Assembly (NCBI RefSeq): GCF_037975245.1
Contig: NC_092569.1
Location: 36,188,168 to 36,252,167, forward strand
From: Apostichopus japonicus
Taxonomy: Eukaryota; Echinodermata; Holothuroidea; Aspidochirotida; Stichopodidae
DNA: 64,000 nt
Reading direction: 5' to 3'
Part shown: one piece after another, positions 34,340-46,585 of the stretch
How positions within the stretch are numbered: position 1 is the first letter of the stretch
Layout of the letters: the number at the start of each line of letters is the position of its first letter
Notes under the pieces: generated by a model
Seen by the model: the letters and a program-made list of their open reading frames with translations, nothing else
The model's database searches: none
Told to the model about the DNA's origin: nothing
Position numbers and translations under genes: made by a program

Positions 34340-36378
34340 GTAGGCTTAATTTTACCAAAAAGTACCTTTTTAACAATGATATACATTAAGTGCCCATGAG
34401 TGAACAACAGTAATAGTGTTCTGGGAACAACCATGTCGACATAATTGTATACCTAATTTATAGGCTACAAGTGATTACCTCAGAAATGCATAACGTCACA
34501 TTTATCTTTTCTTCTTCTGGGGATGGACCTCCAGACCTCCCACATGACAGAGTTCCCTTCAACGATCCCAATGCCAAACTAGTTATCTTCGTATAAGAGC
34601 AAAGGTGAACTGTTATATGCTTTACTTCCAGCACAACTGGACTGCAGGACTATAAGCCAGCGTTGCCAGTTTGCCCCCCCCCCCCAATAAAAACGTTTAT
34701 GTTGTTCAATCCGACTTAAGGTAGCTATAGGCCTAAAGGCTTGGGTAAAATCGTTTACCACGTTTCACTGGAGATTGCTCATCTTAGAGGCCTCCAAGTC
34801 TCAACGAAATGCGAACAAACATAATTCCCACCCACATAATGGGGCAGTTGTCAAACAAATAACAAAAACTTTGTATTTGTTATTCGTTCCCCCGATTTTA
34901 ACAAAACTTTGGACGGTTGCCTCCCAGAATAATTGGCAGACCCTGGTGTAGGCAATATTATTTGTGTTACAATTGGCTAGGCCTATAAACAATCAAGATT
35001 CTGGAACACTTTCTGTTTATTTCATGACTTTTCATCCTCCGAGGAGGAATAAGTGCCACAATGAGATGGGAGATAGCATAGCTCCTTTGAAGGAGCCTGG
35101 GGTTATTTTCTTCCCCAGACTCCCTTCCCCTAAACCAAAATAAACCTTATATAAGCTTCAAATGGTGCATAACGAGGCGTATTTGGATTAGACTCGGGAT
35201 TTAGGTCTATGTCGATATATATATATATATCCGTGGAGGTACCTCCATGATATATATAAAAGGCGATTACCCGACTGATTAAGTTAATAATAGTGGCTGA
35301 ACTTTTGTTCAATGGGCCGAAGTCTTATTAAAGATTTTATACAGGAGGGGACTACATACTTTAGGGTCACTGAAGTCGAATCCTATATGAATGCGGGTCT
35401 GGGGTCCTTCCACAGACAAAAGACCAATATCTCTTAAATACCAAATGGTGTATTCTGAGGCATAGGCTTACTTAGATTTTAATGTAGGTCTGAATAGGTA
35501 GATTTAAAGGGCGACCTAAATCTTCATGGGAGGGTCATATATGAGAATAAAGTATTTTATAAAGGATCAAGGGGTGCTGCCATACGTGGTGTTGTTGAAG
35601 CAGACGCTCATGTGTCAGGAGGAGGGTTAGGTGCCTCCTCCAGAAAAAAAAACCCAAAATAATGAAAAAAGTCCCCCACCTTGTGCATGCCTCTGTACAG
35701 AAGAAAAGTATAGAACAGAAATAAAGATTGAAATAACAAAACAGCCAAGTGCCTTTAGCACTATATAATTGCAGAAAAGTTATGACTAATTAGGTCTAAA
35801 TGCTTGAAAATTACACCACAAAATAAACTAGGTGGTTGTCTGACGACTTCGATACAAACTCACAATGCAAAGAATTGTTAAGCTATCAAAGTTAGAGTTA
35901 AAAAAGAAGGAACATTTTATTGTTATTATTAATTAACCATTCGGGGGGGGGGGGGAACGCGTTTAATCTATACTTATATAGACCTAAATTATAATCTAAA
36001 TATGCTTCGGAATTCAACATTTGATGTTCAATAAGTTTTTTTTTTTTTTTTTTCATTGAGGTGGACCGCCAGAATATCTTCATAGAAGCAGAACTATATC
36101 AATCTCTTTTCATAACTTGATCATTGGTTAAGAAAAAAATCTTCAAGTTTCCCACTTACAGGTGTTATAACAAATGCTCGAACAAGTTAAGAAAAAGAGT
36201 CATTTTTTTGGAAAATCCCGGTAGCCAGTGTAATATCCTATTGTATGGAACATACAGCGTACATTGGTATACGTTGGTAGAGGTACAAAAAAATGAGAGA
36301 ACTCAATTATTTAAAGCAAGCAGGTATTTTATTGAACTGCCTTCTACATTACAAGAGCAAGTGAACAACTGATATAGA
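34340..36378. other. No gene; palindrome and homopolymer runs
   Basis: An AT-rich hairpin centred on the perfect palindrome GGAGGTACCTCC, flanked by ATATATAT arms, is at 35214-35260. There is a C run at 34674-34685, a G run at 35943-35955 and a T run at 36035-36052. No coding similarity was seen. Confidence 0.45.
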
Positions 36379-36559
36379 GACTGAGTTAAACATAGACCTG
36401 GCCACTGAAGCACAAGTTTATTGGATTCAAAAATAGTGTTTTACCTTGGCTTCAAATGTAAAGTACTTTTCTCCCCTGCCCAGCCGCCCCCAAGTTCAGC
36501 GTATGCGTTCTATCCTTTTGAACCTTTGGCTAGCTATGGGTCTGTTTCACAACCCTAAG

Positions 36560-36567
36560 TATATATA
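36560..36567 (+). promoter_or_regulatory. TATA-box candidate of A3
   Basis: TATATATA, 82 bases before the A3 ATG, in the same context as in A1 and A5. The conserved proximal block here is only about 180 bp long, because the foreign 22.5-kb segment begins just upstream, near 36378. Confidence 0.5.
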
Positions 36568-36952
36568 GACGTTTGCATGCAACACAATTTCCTGAAAGAT
36601 TATTCTTAAATTTTGTTTATCATCATAGCTTTTCTCAAACAATGGACGTGAAGGAAGGATTTTGCTGGAGGTGTAACTTAAAGTTACGAAATGGAATGGT
36701 AATATGCGATTCGTGTAAAATCGCTCAATACTGCAGTCAAAAGTGCAAAGAAGCTGACCAGCTACGTCACAAAAGTGTAGAATGTCCTACATGGTCAACC
36801 AAAACGTGCGGAAATTGTCAGAAATTTGGAACTAAATATCAAGTAAGTTATACACAAGTTGTATTTATACACGAAGCAAGGTCACAGGAGGAGCGAGGGG
36901 GTTATGGGGGCATAGGCGTAGGAGGCGGGGGGGGGGGGGGCTGCAGCCACCA

Positions 36953-37188
36953 ATAATTTGCAGTGTGTTTTTCATTTCTTTTGGGGTTTCGGCAATATGC
37001 AGAGAATTTTTCGGGCATCTACTGAAAGAATAATAAATTGCAATGTGTTTTTCAATTTTTTGGTGAATATTCGGGCAATATGCTGAAAATTTTTCGAGCA
37101 CCTACTGAAAGAAGAATGATTCGCAATGTGTTTTTCAAATATTTTGGTGAAATTCGGGCAATATGCTGAGAATTTTCCGGGCACCTAC
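36953..37188. repeat. 80-bp tandem repeat (about 3 copies) in the hAT-like element
   Basis: The word CAATGTGTTTTTCA followed by TTCGGGCAATATGCTGA and CACCTACTGAAAGAA recurs with GTGTTTTTCA at 36965, 37045 and 37128. A fourth partial copy resumes at 37990 after the nested element. Confidence 0.8.
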
Positions 37189-37965
37189 CAGTGGCGGAGC
37201 GTCCATACAGTCAGAGGGGGCAGATGCCCCCCTGACGGACTCAAATGGACTGCTGGCGCCCTTTTCAGCTTTTTACCACTTTTTACTTATTCGCGATTAT
37301 TGACTTTTTTATTGCGCTCTCAAATACCTATTGACATTTGTCACATTTTTTTGGTGCAATTTTCTGACAAATGGCAATGACACCTCTTTATTCTTCGTTT
37401 ATCTGCAAATTAGCAAGGCCTGGAAAGGGTCATTCCGGCGATCTATGGAGTATCTTTACTCAAAAAAATTCTGTGCGCTCCTCTCCTACAGACCATTCTC
37501 TCCCCCTGACCAATAACCCTACAATCCTCGACAAAAATGATGGGACAGTATGAGCAGCAACGAGCGATATTGGTTTAAGCGCACTCCCTTCCCCCCGTTC
37601 AATGTTGTAGCCAAAAGCGCTCAGAAACTGCAACATTGTTGTAGCCAAAAGCGCTCAGAAACTGCAACACGGTTGTAGCCAAAAGCGCTCAGAAACTGCA
37701 ACATTGTTGTAGCCAAAAGCGCTCAGAAACTGCAACATTGTTGTAGCCAAAAGCGCTCAGAAACTGCAACATTGCTGTAGCCAAAAGCGCTCAGAAACTG
37801 CAACATTGTTGTAGCCAAAAGCGCTCAGAAACTACAACATTGTTGTAGCCAAAAGCGCTCAGAAACTGCAACATTGTTGTAGCCAAAGCGCTCAGAAACT
37901 GCAACATTGATACGGGGAGTAGGGTGTCCCATCTATTTTTGTCGACGATTGTAGCTCCGCCATTG
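37189..37965. mobile_element. 777-bp hAT-like element nested in the previous one
   Basis: The left end is CAGTGGCGGAGC and the inverse of the right end is CAATGGCGGAGC. The 8-bp flanks are GCACCTAC (37181-37188) and GCACGTAC (37966-37973), 7 of 8 identical. It splits the 80-bp repeat of the host element, so it inserted later. It carries no transposase and includes a 34-bp minisatellite. Confidence 0.8.
37604..37908. repeat. 34-bp minisatellite, 9 copies
   Basis: The unit is GTTGTAGCCAAAAGCGCTCA followed by GAAACTGCAACATT. Starts are at 37604, 37638, 37672, 37706, 37740, 37774, 37808, 37842 and 37876; copies are nearly identical, implying recent expansion. Confidence 0.95.
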
Positions 37966-40900
37966 GCACGTACTAAAAGATGGATATCTTGCAATGTGTT
38001 TTTCAATGGTTAAATTTATATTATTATTATTATCATTGTTGTAACGACTTCCCCAATAATAATAACCAATATGGAAGGGTAATAACACGGAAAATGATTG
38101 TATGTTATTGGCATGTGATGTAATAACCGAATAATGCCTATATGATATGCACATTAACATGTGGAAAGTGCGCGGAGCGCGCGAAAAAATGTTGGTTACA
38201 TTTTTCGGGCAAGTTATTACAGCCCCCCAAATCAAATGAAGCTCCTACGCCTATGTATGCGAGTATGTAACTGAAAGTTTACTCACATATAAATACGTAG
38301 AATTGTGTATGGTTATTCATTTTAACAAGTACATGTCGTCACATGAATATGCAAGTAATCGTTTAAAAATCATTTTAAAAATTCACTTCAGTAACAAATT
38401 CAGCAGATTTATGTAGCGAAACTTTATGGATGGAGTTAGCAACAGTTTCTTTTTCTAATTTTTTCTCTAGTGTGCTTATTGCTTGACAACGGATTACTGT
38501 AATGGTGATTGTCAGAAGCGACATTGGAAGCGGCATGAACCTGTTTTCCAAATTTGGAAAGGAAGAGTAAAGCAAACAGCATTGCGACCGCTGATATATA
38601 TATTCAAGATTTACCTTATTACTTCAGTAATTCTTTCGCTAATGATCTCCTAAATCTAGAAAATAATGAAGGAGAGAGCAGTTCGTCATCTGCTGACCTT
38701 AGCAACAATGACAAAATCACTTCCGACTTTAGCATTTTACTTCCTGCTTGCGGTGACCTACGTCATATGATCCAGACGGTGTACTCACTCCCTGTAAACT
38801 TCACTGGTAGCTTGAAGTTTGTTTTGAATGATATTGATCCGTTCGTCATGGCAAGGAATGTCCTTCTTCTCTACATGATTAGTTCATCAATAGACGACAC
38901 CGCTCCGATTATTTCGTCTATTTGGCTGTCTCTCCTTCTCTCTGAGGAAGAGTATTCCTTCCTCCAAGACTCCCTCAAAAGTCTCACCGAGATGGACTCC
39001 ATGCAACTAAAGAAGAGAACGAACGGTGTGCTTGAAGTAAGTGAGAGGTCCTACAACACTTTGCGTGGAGTATGGCTTGGCTGGAAGAACCTCGAGGCAG
39101 GGATATGGACAAAAGTTGGATTCGTTCTTAAACAGCAGAGGACCTTTATGTTTGCCATCGACCCTTTAGCAGTTGAGAGCACCAATGGATACATCGAGCA
39201 AGTTCCAAAGCGACACGCACCGTCGATTCGCAAATGGATTGAAGACGGTGTAATAACTTCCGGAGACAAACGACTAGGGAAGACATTGCGATATTGCAAC
39301 CCGACCTTCACTGGTCGTCAACGGAGCGAGAGTTTCCGACCAGGGGAGTCCATTCCTCATGATTTTGTATTTCGATACTGCGTCAGATGTGATTGTATTA
39401 TGTTCCAGATGTGGGATTATCTTGATATGACTCAACATATCGACTGTGACTCGGTCACCGAAATGTGTCATGCCTTCACCACTGATTGCGTCATCAAAAC
39501 TTCGAAACTGATGAATGAGAAGCGACTGATCATAAAGACCTTCATCGAAGACTTTCTTAACATTGAATCATTTCTGACCGACAGTCCGCAATTTGATCGT
39601 ATTTTTACATCCAATCTGATAGATTACCACCAAGTGGGAACGGTGCTGGGGACACTTGAGCCTCTCCTTAACAAGGAGAACCCCCACGCTGTCATCTTGA
39701 CGGAAACCTTTAACTGGCATGCGGAGATGGAGGGTGCGGATCTACCAACAGATGAGAAAGTCCAATCGAGTTTGCTCCTTCGTGGAGCAATGGATGTAGA
39801 TCCAACGATGAAACGGTTCTTTTCTATGGAGGAAATGAATTATAGCTTCTCTCGTGAATATTATAATAATATGGATTACTTCATATTTTACCTCAGAGGC
39901 AGGAAGCTCAATGATTCAGGCAAGTTTCGATACGAAGGAACTAAACCAAAATTACCAACATGGTCAGATGTGAAAAAGTGGGGAGGGTTACACCTCCGCG
40001 ACTTTCGCGCAGGTAGGCATAAGGTTGTTCCATTTTCCCGACAGGTGAACGCTCGCCCGGTAAGCATGCTGCGTGGTAGTGTTCGTACCCTCGAATGGTA
40101 TCGGAAGGAGGTTTAATCACATACTATTACTCTGTCAAAGCTGAAAAGGATATTCAGGTGGTTCAAGTTGATTGCTTGACAAAATTCTGAAAATGTTCTG
40201 TATCTTTATTTCACAACCATATCCATGCATAGCAAATTGTATGGCGATGATTATAACTTTCTCGAATTGTGTGATATTTTGTGAATACATCTGGCAACAG
40301 CGTAGAGAATGATGTTGCCATGGGCAACTAAGCTGAAAAACTTTGATTTGTAATGGAAAGTTTATCTAGTCATAATGTGTTACAATCAATCAACTTCTTC
40401 TCGGGTTAGGGAAATGATATTGAGATAGGGTTTTTGGTGTGCAACTAGCAAAGTGTAGATTCTTCCTCTCTAGGATAAGCGTTACATAGTCTGCCACCAA
40501 AACAATGCTGTATCTTAGCAATAACAAAAAATATAAAAATGTAATAACGAAAAGAAAAGAAAAAGATGATGCAGTGAATGATCTTGATATCGTGTCACAA
40601 CTGATATTCAGTGCTCTCAAATTCATTGCTTAATAAATCTTTCCTCACTCATTAGCATCATGCACACTTATGTGGGATATAAACGTCAACTAACACTATA
40701 TCGTGCACACAGACAAACAAGGTGTCAAAAGAAATTGAAGAACCAATGGGGATGGAGTTTTTTTTAATCAAGGCATTTTCGAAAACTTGTGATAATTTAG
40801 ACGTCGCTGATGACACATGACCGGTAGTATCAATAAGAGGACTATTTTGTTTCTATTTTGTATTACAAATTTGTCAAGGACAAATTGTATTCATGTTATC

Positions 40901-41439
40901 CAAAGATGTGCTTTATTAGAAGTTAATATAAAATATCTTTGGTTAGGATATTAATAATGGTAAACCAATGGATTACCATTTAGGCATGTATTAATGTTAT
41001 AATGTTATCTGAATATCCTGAAAACCAGAATATACACAGAAACGTTCCTAGCTATCAATTTCTCTGTTCTCCTGGCCTATCACATATTGTGCCTTAAGCC
41101 ATTCTTAAATAAATATCTATCATTTATCTCTCAATATTATGTAAAGCAGAACACCAACAGAGTCATTATCAATGTTATTTTCTGTACACGTACATTGAGC
41201 ACAAGTAGATGTAATCAAAAGCTTCTTGGCATTGTTGCATTTCAATCTATGTTCACAAAAGATCATTTTAAGACATCCACATCAAGTATAACTCCATTTA
41301 AACTCTTGAGCAGAGCAGTTTTACTGTTCGGACAAACTACACAGAAAGAATGATAGGATAAACTATGGGTTTACTATAGTCTCTAACTACAATGTAACAA
41401 GTACTATTCCCACATCACAACAGATACACCTGTATACCA

Positions 41440-41620
41440 ACAATGGGATGGGGGATGGGCAGGGTTATATCTGGGTGGGGTATGGGCAAGGTTATAACTG
41501 GGGTGGGGGATAGGCAGGGTTATAACGGGTGGTGGGGTATGGGCAGGGTTGAAACTGGGGTGGGCAATGGGCAGGGTTATAACTGGGGTGGGGGATGGGC
41601 AGGGTCATAACTGGGGTAAG
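41440..41620. repeat. 28-bp G-rich minisatellite (about 6 copies)
   Basis: The same unit as at 7479-7570, with intermediate copy number. Confidence 0.85.
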
Positions 41621-42114
41621 TATGAGAGGACCAGGGTCTGATTGGAAGGATACAGTTCTGTGTGTTACAATCTTTGCCATTTTACGAGATAGAAACACAG
41701 ATTTAGGAATGCACAATATCAACAAATAAATACATCTTAAAACATTTGAAGGAATTTAAAAAAAAAAACATATTTGTGATGTTTACTTAATGGATGAGTA
41801 TGTTTGTTTACATCCATGATTGATTCCCCACTTGTCCCTTTGGTAACCTGTCTCTCTTCCCCTCACTCACACTTCTCAACCTTTACCCCAACACATGCTT
41901 CTGAAAGATTGAATTATTGGATATATCACACCAAATAATGCAAACCACTAACAATAATTGCAAAATAAACTACCATCTGCATATCTTTGTTTTAAGCCAC
42001 TATGACAGATGGACCGCCCACAACCAAGGTCACAGCACAGGATCACCAAACCCAAAAGGATGCTTAGTACTCTGCAGATAATCCATTTCAGATTAAACTG
42101 ATCCTTTATAGTTA

Positions 42115-43572
42115 AAGTGGCCATGACACGAAAATTTCAACTTCCTGTCTTTTTGGGATCTATCTAAGCATGCTCTCTAGAACATATATCAACCATTCTG
42201 CCAGTTAAAAATTTAATTTTTCCCTTCGAAAATTGAGATTTAATTTACCCTCTTCGGGCTTGAAAAGTTCGTTCGGCTGAAAATGTTCCTAATCTCATGA
42301 CGTCATGTGACGTCATGTTATGAACACGATTCGGCTCTCGCTGATTCCTCCGAACACATATCATACTTACAGTACGACAAGTGTACATAAATACACAAAA
42401 CAATCGATAACAAGTCGGCGCGAAATCAGATCGAAATTTCCCGTGGAATGTCAGATTTAGAACCAAATGCGGCAACCGAAGTTCAAAGTGATAGTGGTTC
42501 TTCATCAAGCAGTGAAATTGGACTATGATTAGAGTGCCCTTTCTCATATTCGAAGCAGAGAGTGAAGGCGATGATCATGCCAATATTGAACCGAACGTTG
42601 AGGGTGGACCTGAGGTGTTAGAACCGTATCAGTTCGAGCCTGTTAAACGAGCCGAAATTGAAGCTCCACAACAGATCGAAGAACAAACCCGCTCGGAACT
42701 ATTGCAAGGAACATACAACGTGCTAAGAATTTATTAACGAAGCATTTAAAAACAAAATCCAGTCCATTTTGTGCATGTGTTGTTGGAATTCGCGGAACAC
42801 CCTAAACCGTATTGTGCGTTGTGTTACGGTGACTTACAACCCATATGTACAGTGTGTTGGCTATGTATTCATATACATGTACAAGGATCGCCACTTTCCC
42901 ATTAGAGGTTTCCTGTTCTCTAATCTGGTCTTCGGAGTTTTTAATGTGGAATACTTTACAGGAGAACGACTCGTTTATGTCGACCCGTTAAAGCCCATTT
43001 GTGTTATTTCATAAAAAAAAAGAAGGGATGCTTCCGTGAAGTGTTCGCTACATACGGAGCTGTATACTGGCCAGTTCCAGTGAATCGGCGCTGGTGTTGT
43101 GCACTAACTTGGTCATAATCGCCGTGTTTTTTTTTTCGTCCTTCGGCCATCGATGAAGGCATATTGCATGGGTTATGACATTTGTGCAGCCCCCAACAAC
43201 ACAACGGACCGGCATTTCTCTCGGATAATTTTTACAACATGTTGTAAAACAAACTTGAAATTTCCAGCGATATATCGTAATACAGTGGTTGTTCTCTCAG
43301 TGTAAATGTGCATGTATGTGTGACGGTAAGATCGTCGCGCATCCGGTACGTGCCTGGGCTTGGCACTTGTGTTCCTAACATGACATCATCATTGTCTTGT
43401 TTTGAAATCGCATTTTCAGATATCTATTTTCGGATGCGAATATTAAAACGTTAATTTCTAATTAGTCCTTGAGGTTTTCAAGGTGATGAGGATGGTTTTG
43501 TACATAGATTTTCTCATAGATTCAGAGGAAGTTACTCTTGATTAGTTGGATTTTACGTGTCATGGCCTCTTT
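42115..43572. mobile_element. 1.46-kb inverted-repeat DNA element
   Basis: The left end AAGTGGCCATGACACG and the inverse of the right end AAGAGGCCATGACACG match in 15 of 16 bases. Both homologous regions (8078-8090 and 61945-61960) read through without it (TTAATGAAGT). A 3-bp flank TTA/TCA is possible, which would suit PIF/Harbinger, but this is unclear. An open frame at 42450-42737 encodes an acidic, serine-rich segment with SDSGSSSSSEIG and then, in another frame, EVLEPYQFEPVKRAEIE, so it is broken. No transposase is recognised. Confidence 0.7.
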
Positions 43573-43918
43573 CATGAAGTAGTTATTATTTAAATCATTT
43601 ACAGTAAATCTATACTTGCACAAGCCAATACTTAACTTGGAACTAATGAAACTCTGTTGAAATGAAGGGGCAGAGGACTAAGCTTATTAGTAAAGTGTTG
43701 ATACTTCTGCACCAGTTGAACCGGTTTTACCATATTATCTGAGAATTATTCAAAACCACATAATTTTTGGTGGACACGAACGGGGTGGTTTCACAAAATT
43801 TACACATGTTAGTGAGTCAACATTGGATAACCATTTTTACCTTCCAACTTTTGCATAAGGTATTAAAGCATTATGCTATGAAATTATCATATATTGCAAA
43901 CCATGATTTTGCACAAGA

Positions 43919-43952
43919 TGGGGAGAGGGGAGAGGGAGAGGGGAGAGGGGAA
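43919..43952. repeat. Short GGGGAGA tract
   Basis: The A3-unit counterpart of the 390-bp tract at 8421; only about 34 bp here. Confidence 0.85.
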
Positions 43953-46585
43953 AAGTTTACTAGTAGAGCGCGCTTACCCAAAATTAAATTAACATTTGGA
44001 GCTATGTATGATAAGGAAACTGTAGTTGTTGGCGCACTCACATCTATGAAACTTCATGTTTGGTTCTGTTTGCTCCCTGCATTGATATGTCAGTCCTAAA
44101 TAATAATAATAATAAAAAATAATAAAATAACAATATAATAATGTATACAACATGCACACATACAAGGGCATACCCAGCCCTGTCGATCCGGGAGTGGGAG
44201 GGGGGGGGGGTTAAGATGATCGTCCCGATATCATGGTCTAAATTTAATTGTGAAATACTGAATTATATTGAATCAACATAGTCGATATATTGTACAAACA
44301 CGATCATCTGTGATTCATTGTTCTTCTTTCCTTTGAGCTTGTACTGTCTGAACGGTTTCTATTATTATTTTCCAGGGGTGTAGCTACTTTTATTTCTGGG
44401 AGCGCAACATATTCATGGGGGGGGGCTTCATAATGGAATGACCCAAGCGCTCCCCGAGGGCCTTAGGACCCTGTTGGGGTCAAGAGGCAACGCCAGGGTG
44501 GGATCATTGGTGGTTTCCCGAAAGCTCTGGGGTATTTAAAAAATTGTGGGCATTAGAATGACGCATTTAATGATCTTCAAATGGCATTGGTTGCGCACTA
44601 AACAGACCACAAAAATCACCATGTGTCTTCAGCCGTCTTATGATGGCGCTGCACACTAAGGATTGTGGTCTTTCAGCGCAACGCTTACAGCGTTAACATC
44701 CTTCATTTCTCTCTGCTAGCTTGAAAGTCTCCCTCTAATTTGACTGTCTCCCTCTATTATGGTCTTTACTACTAATCAGAAACTTCACAAAATGTGCAAG
44801 ACTAAAAACTCAAAAAGAAAACCTGATGAGATAGATACGGTGAAGAAATTCACCGCATTAGATTTTTCTTTTCTTTTATTGAAAGATATGTTTTGTTTAA
44901 GAAGGAAAGGACGTATGGTGCTATTAAACAATTCTTAATTTTTTCTCCTATAGCCAACTTGTGACAGATAGTAAACAGTAAACTCCTATGGATACTGAAT
45001 GCTGCAGTCAGTGTATATTATTATCACACTGCATCTTCGTAACTATGTTCCTGCAGCAAGCTAATGTTTGCATTGTGATAGATAGGGCATACGTGCATTT
45101 ATTTATCTTTATTGCAACATCAGCACGGAAAACATCGGCTCTAAAATTAACTATAGGTGTACAATGACTGTATCTATATATAATCATATTGAAAGAAGAA
45201 GAACCACAAATACAACTCATAGTTACAGGTCTGAATTCTTGACTGACAGCTTGGAGTCCATTTCAGAATACTGGAAGGTAATACATTCATTCTTACATAA
45301 TTACCATATTCATTAGCGTACACAGGATTTCAAAAGTGGAGGAGGGGGAGGGGAGTCAAAATATCCCCGACTGATTAACTTCAATGGGGGTGGATTTTGG
45401 GAAAGGCCAGAGGTGAATGGAGCTTTTATTAAATAAAGGGAGGGAGCTGCACGTGGGACATTGTGGTCGACCCCTTTAAAGAGGGTGTAGGGGTCCGCCC
45501 TCAGAATTGGTTGTAAATAAGTTATAAACGTCAAGAATGGATGTCTATACATGTAACTCTAAGTACAATACAATTGTTTTCATTAATTAATTATAATAAA
45601 CTCCACAATTCCTCCGACTGAGTTAGGTAGTAACTTGAATCTTTATATGCTAGGCGCAAATGTAAATAAAGTACATTAAAAACGAAAGAGTGCTGCCGTT
45701 CTGTCATTGACGCCAACTTTCATGTATAACAAGAGTCAACTTTCAGAAACGGATTAGAAAGTTCGAATTCAAGCGGTGAATTCTGAGACATATTTAGACC
45801 AAAATTAAGGTTTTAAAAGTAGCTCAAAACGGAGGGTTGCAATAATAAATAATAATAAATGTGCCCGACTGATTAAAGTAGGGACCTGCACTATTACGGG
45901 ATGGCCTGCAGAGGCGAACGATACTGGAAGGGGTGTTGCCCTTGCGTCATTGTAGCTATCTACTGTGTTGGCGGTTGAGTGGTGCCCCCTCGCTCAGAGA
46001 GAAGAAAATTAGGCCGAAAGTGATGCATTCTGACACATATTATAAGTTATAAGTTATAGGTCTATTGATGTAGCTCTAATACATACTTTGTGTCAGATTA
46101 AAAAAAGGAAAGACGTTACACCCGTAGTAGCGTTTTCTTTTCTTCCTTTACAAAATGTCAAAATACCCAGACTGCGCCATGCTCCCCCCATCTCCACCCC
46201 ACCCCACCCCGACTGACGATCATAAGTAGTTGTCGTGGTGCATTTGATTTACTCCTTTACCTCAAATACATTTATTTTAAAACACAAGAAATCATATTTT
46301 AAAGAAACAGAAAACATTGTAAACAACATGTTCTCGGTATAACATCACCTTCTTGACTCGCTTGTCGCAAGATTGATAAAAACTGCCAAATATATGAGGC
46401 AAATTTAAAATTAGTCACCGGCTTAACTTTAGTTATGCATAGAACCGATGTTTAATACTTTCGGCTCATTTTTATTCAGTTTTCTAAATGGATGTCACAG
46501 GTTTATTAATTCAAATACATTCACCTAATGTACCATTTTTCATTTTAGCTTCCAACACTAGTTGTTTGTTATTTGTGGAACCATT
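43953..46585 (+). other. B4 upstream region, no gene seen
   Basis: The first 200 bases match the A1-B2 spacer (9225-9297 and 9531-9600) without the insertions found there. From 44140 on it matches 9781-11929 closely. It contains the 279-bp block at 44350-44628 that is also at the window start. No gene is recognisable. Confidence 0.65.

Larger units (their letters stand above)
13853..36378. other. 22.5-kb block foreign to the gene array
   Basis: The left edge is the break in B2 at 13852/13853. The right edge is where homology to the A1 and A5 upstream regions resumes (ACTGAGTTAAACATAG near 36380). Nothing in between resembles the repeated A or B units, and the missing 3' end of B2, the B downstream region and most of the A3 upstream region are not found inside. 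It is thus an insertion with deletion, or a rearrangement joining another locus. I see no terminal repeats at its edges. Confidence 0.7.
36911..38255. mobile_element. 1.35-kb hAT-like element in the A3 intron
   Basis: The left end CATAGGCGTAGGAGGC and the inverse of the right end CATAGGCGTAGGAGCT share 14 bases. The 8-bp flanks are TATGGGGG (36903-36910) and TATGCGAG (38256-38263), 6 of 8 identical. The homologous introns of A1 (near 2995) and A5 (near 56850) lack it. No transposase is visible. It contains an 80-bp tandem repeat and a second nested element. Confidence 0.8.
36642..40116 (+). pseudogene. A3: MYND/DUF4470 gene disabled by frameshift
   Basis: Exon 1 (36642-36842) encodes a complete first MYND finger. 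Exon 2 (38471-40116) starts CAYC and keeps the second finger except that the last ligand, C93 of A1, is phenylalanine (PVF instead of PVC). Near 38595-38605, where A1 reads CTGAAGTATACTCAAG, A3 reads CTGATATATATATTCAAG. The two extra bases shift the frame, and a TAA at 38651-38653 ends translation after about 127 residues. Downstream, the DUF4470 and C-terminal frame is otherwise open for some 500 codons with all family motifs, so decay is recent. The 1628-bp intron carries a transposon (36911-38255); A1's is 295 bp. An internal start could give a finger-less protein, but nothing supports one. Confidence 0.85.
40117..43918. other. A3 downstream region, no gene seen
   Basis: Homologous to 4855-8420 and 58815-63183, with a deletion near 40855 (corresponding to about 5840-6870 of the A1 unit) and a transposon insertion at 42115-43572. 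No conserved gene is evident. Confidence 0.65.

Noticed and set aside
37604..37908. CRISPR-like array of 34-bp repeats
   Set aside because: The repeats are directly adjacent with no spacers and lie inside a eukaryotic transposon; it is a minisatellite.
38554..40116. A3 as an intact 520-residue gene
   Set aside because: The frame begins in the middle of the MYND 2 exon, out of frame with the finger codons. It is the shifted remainder of a formerly complete gene.
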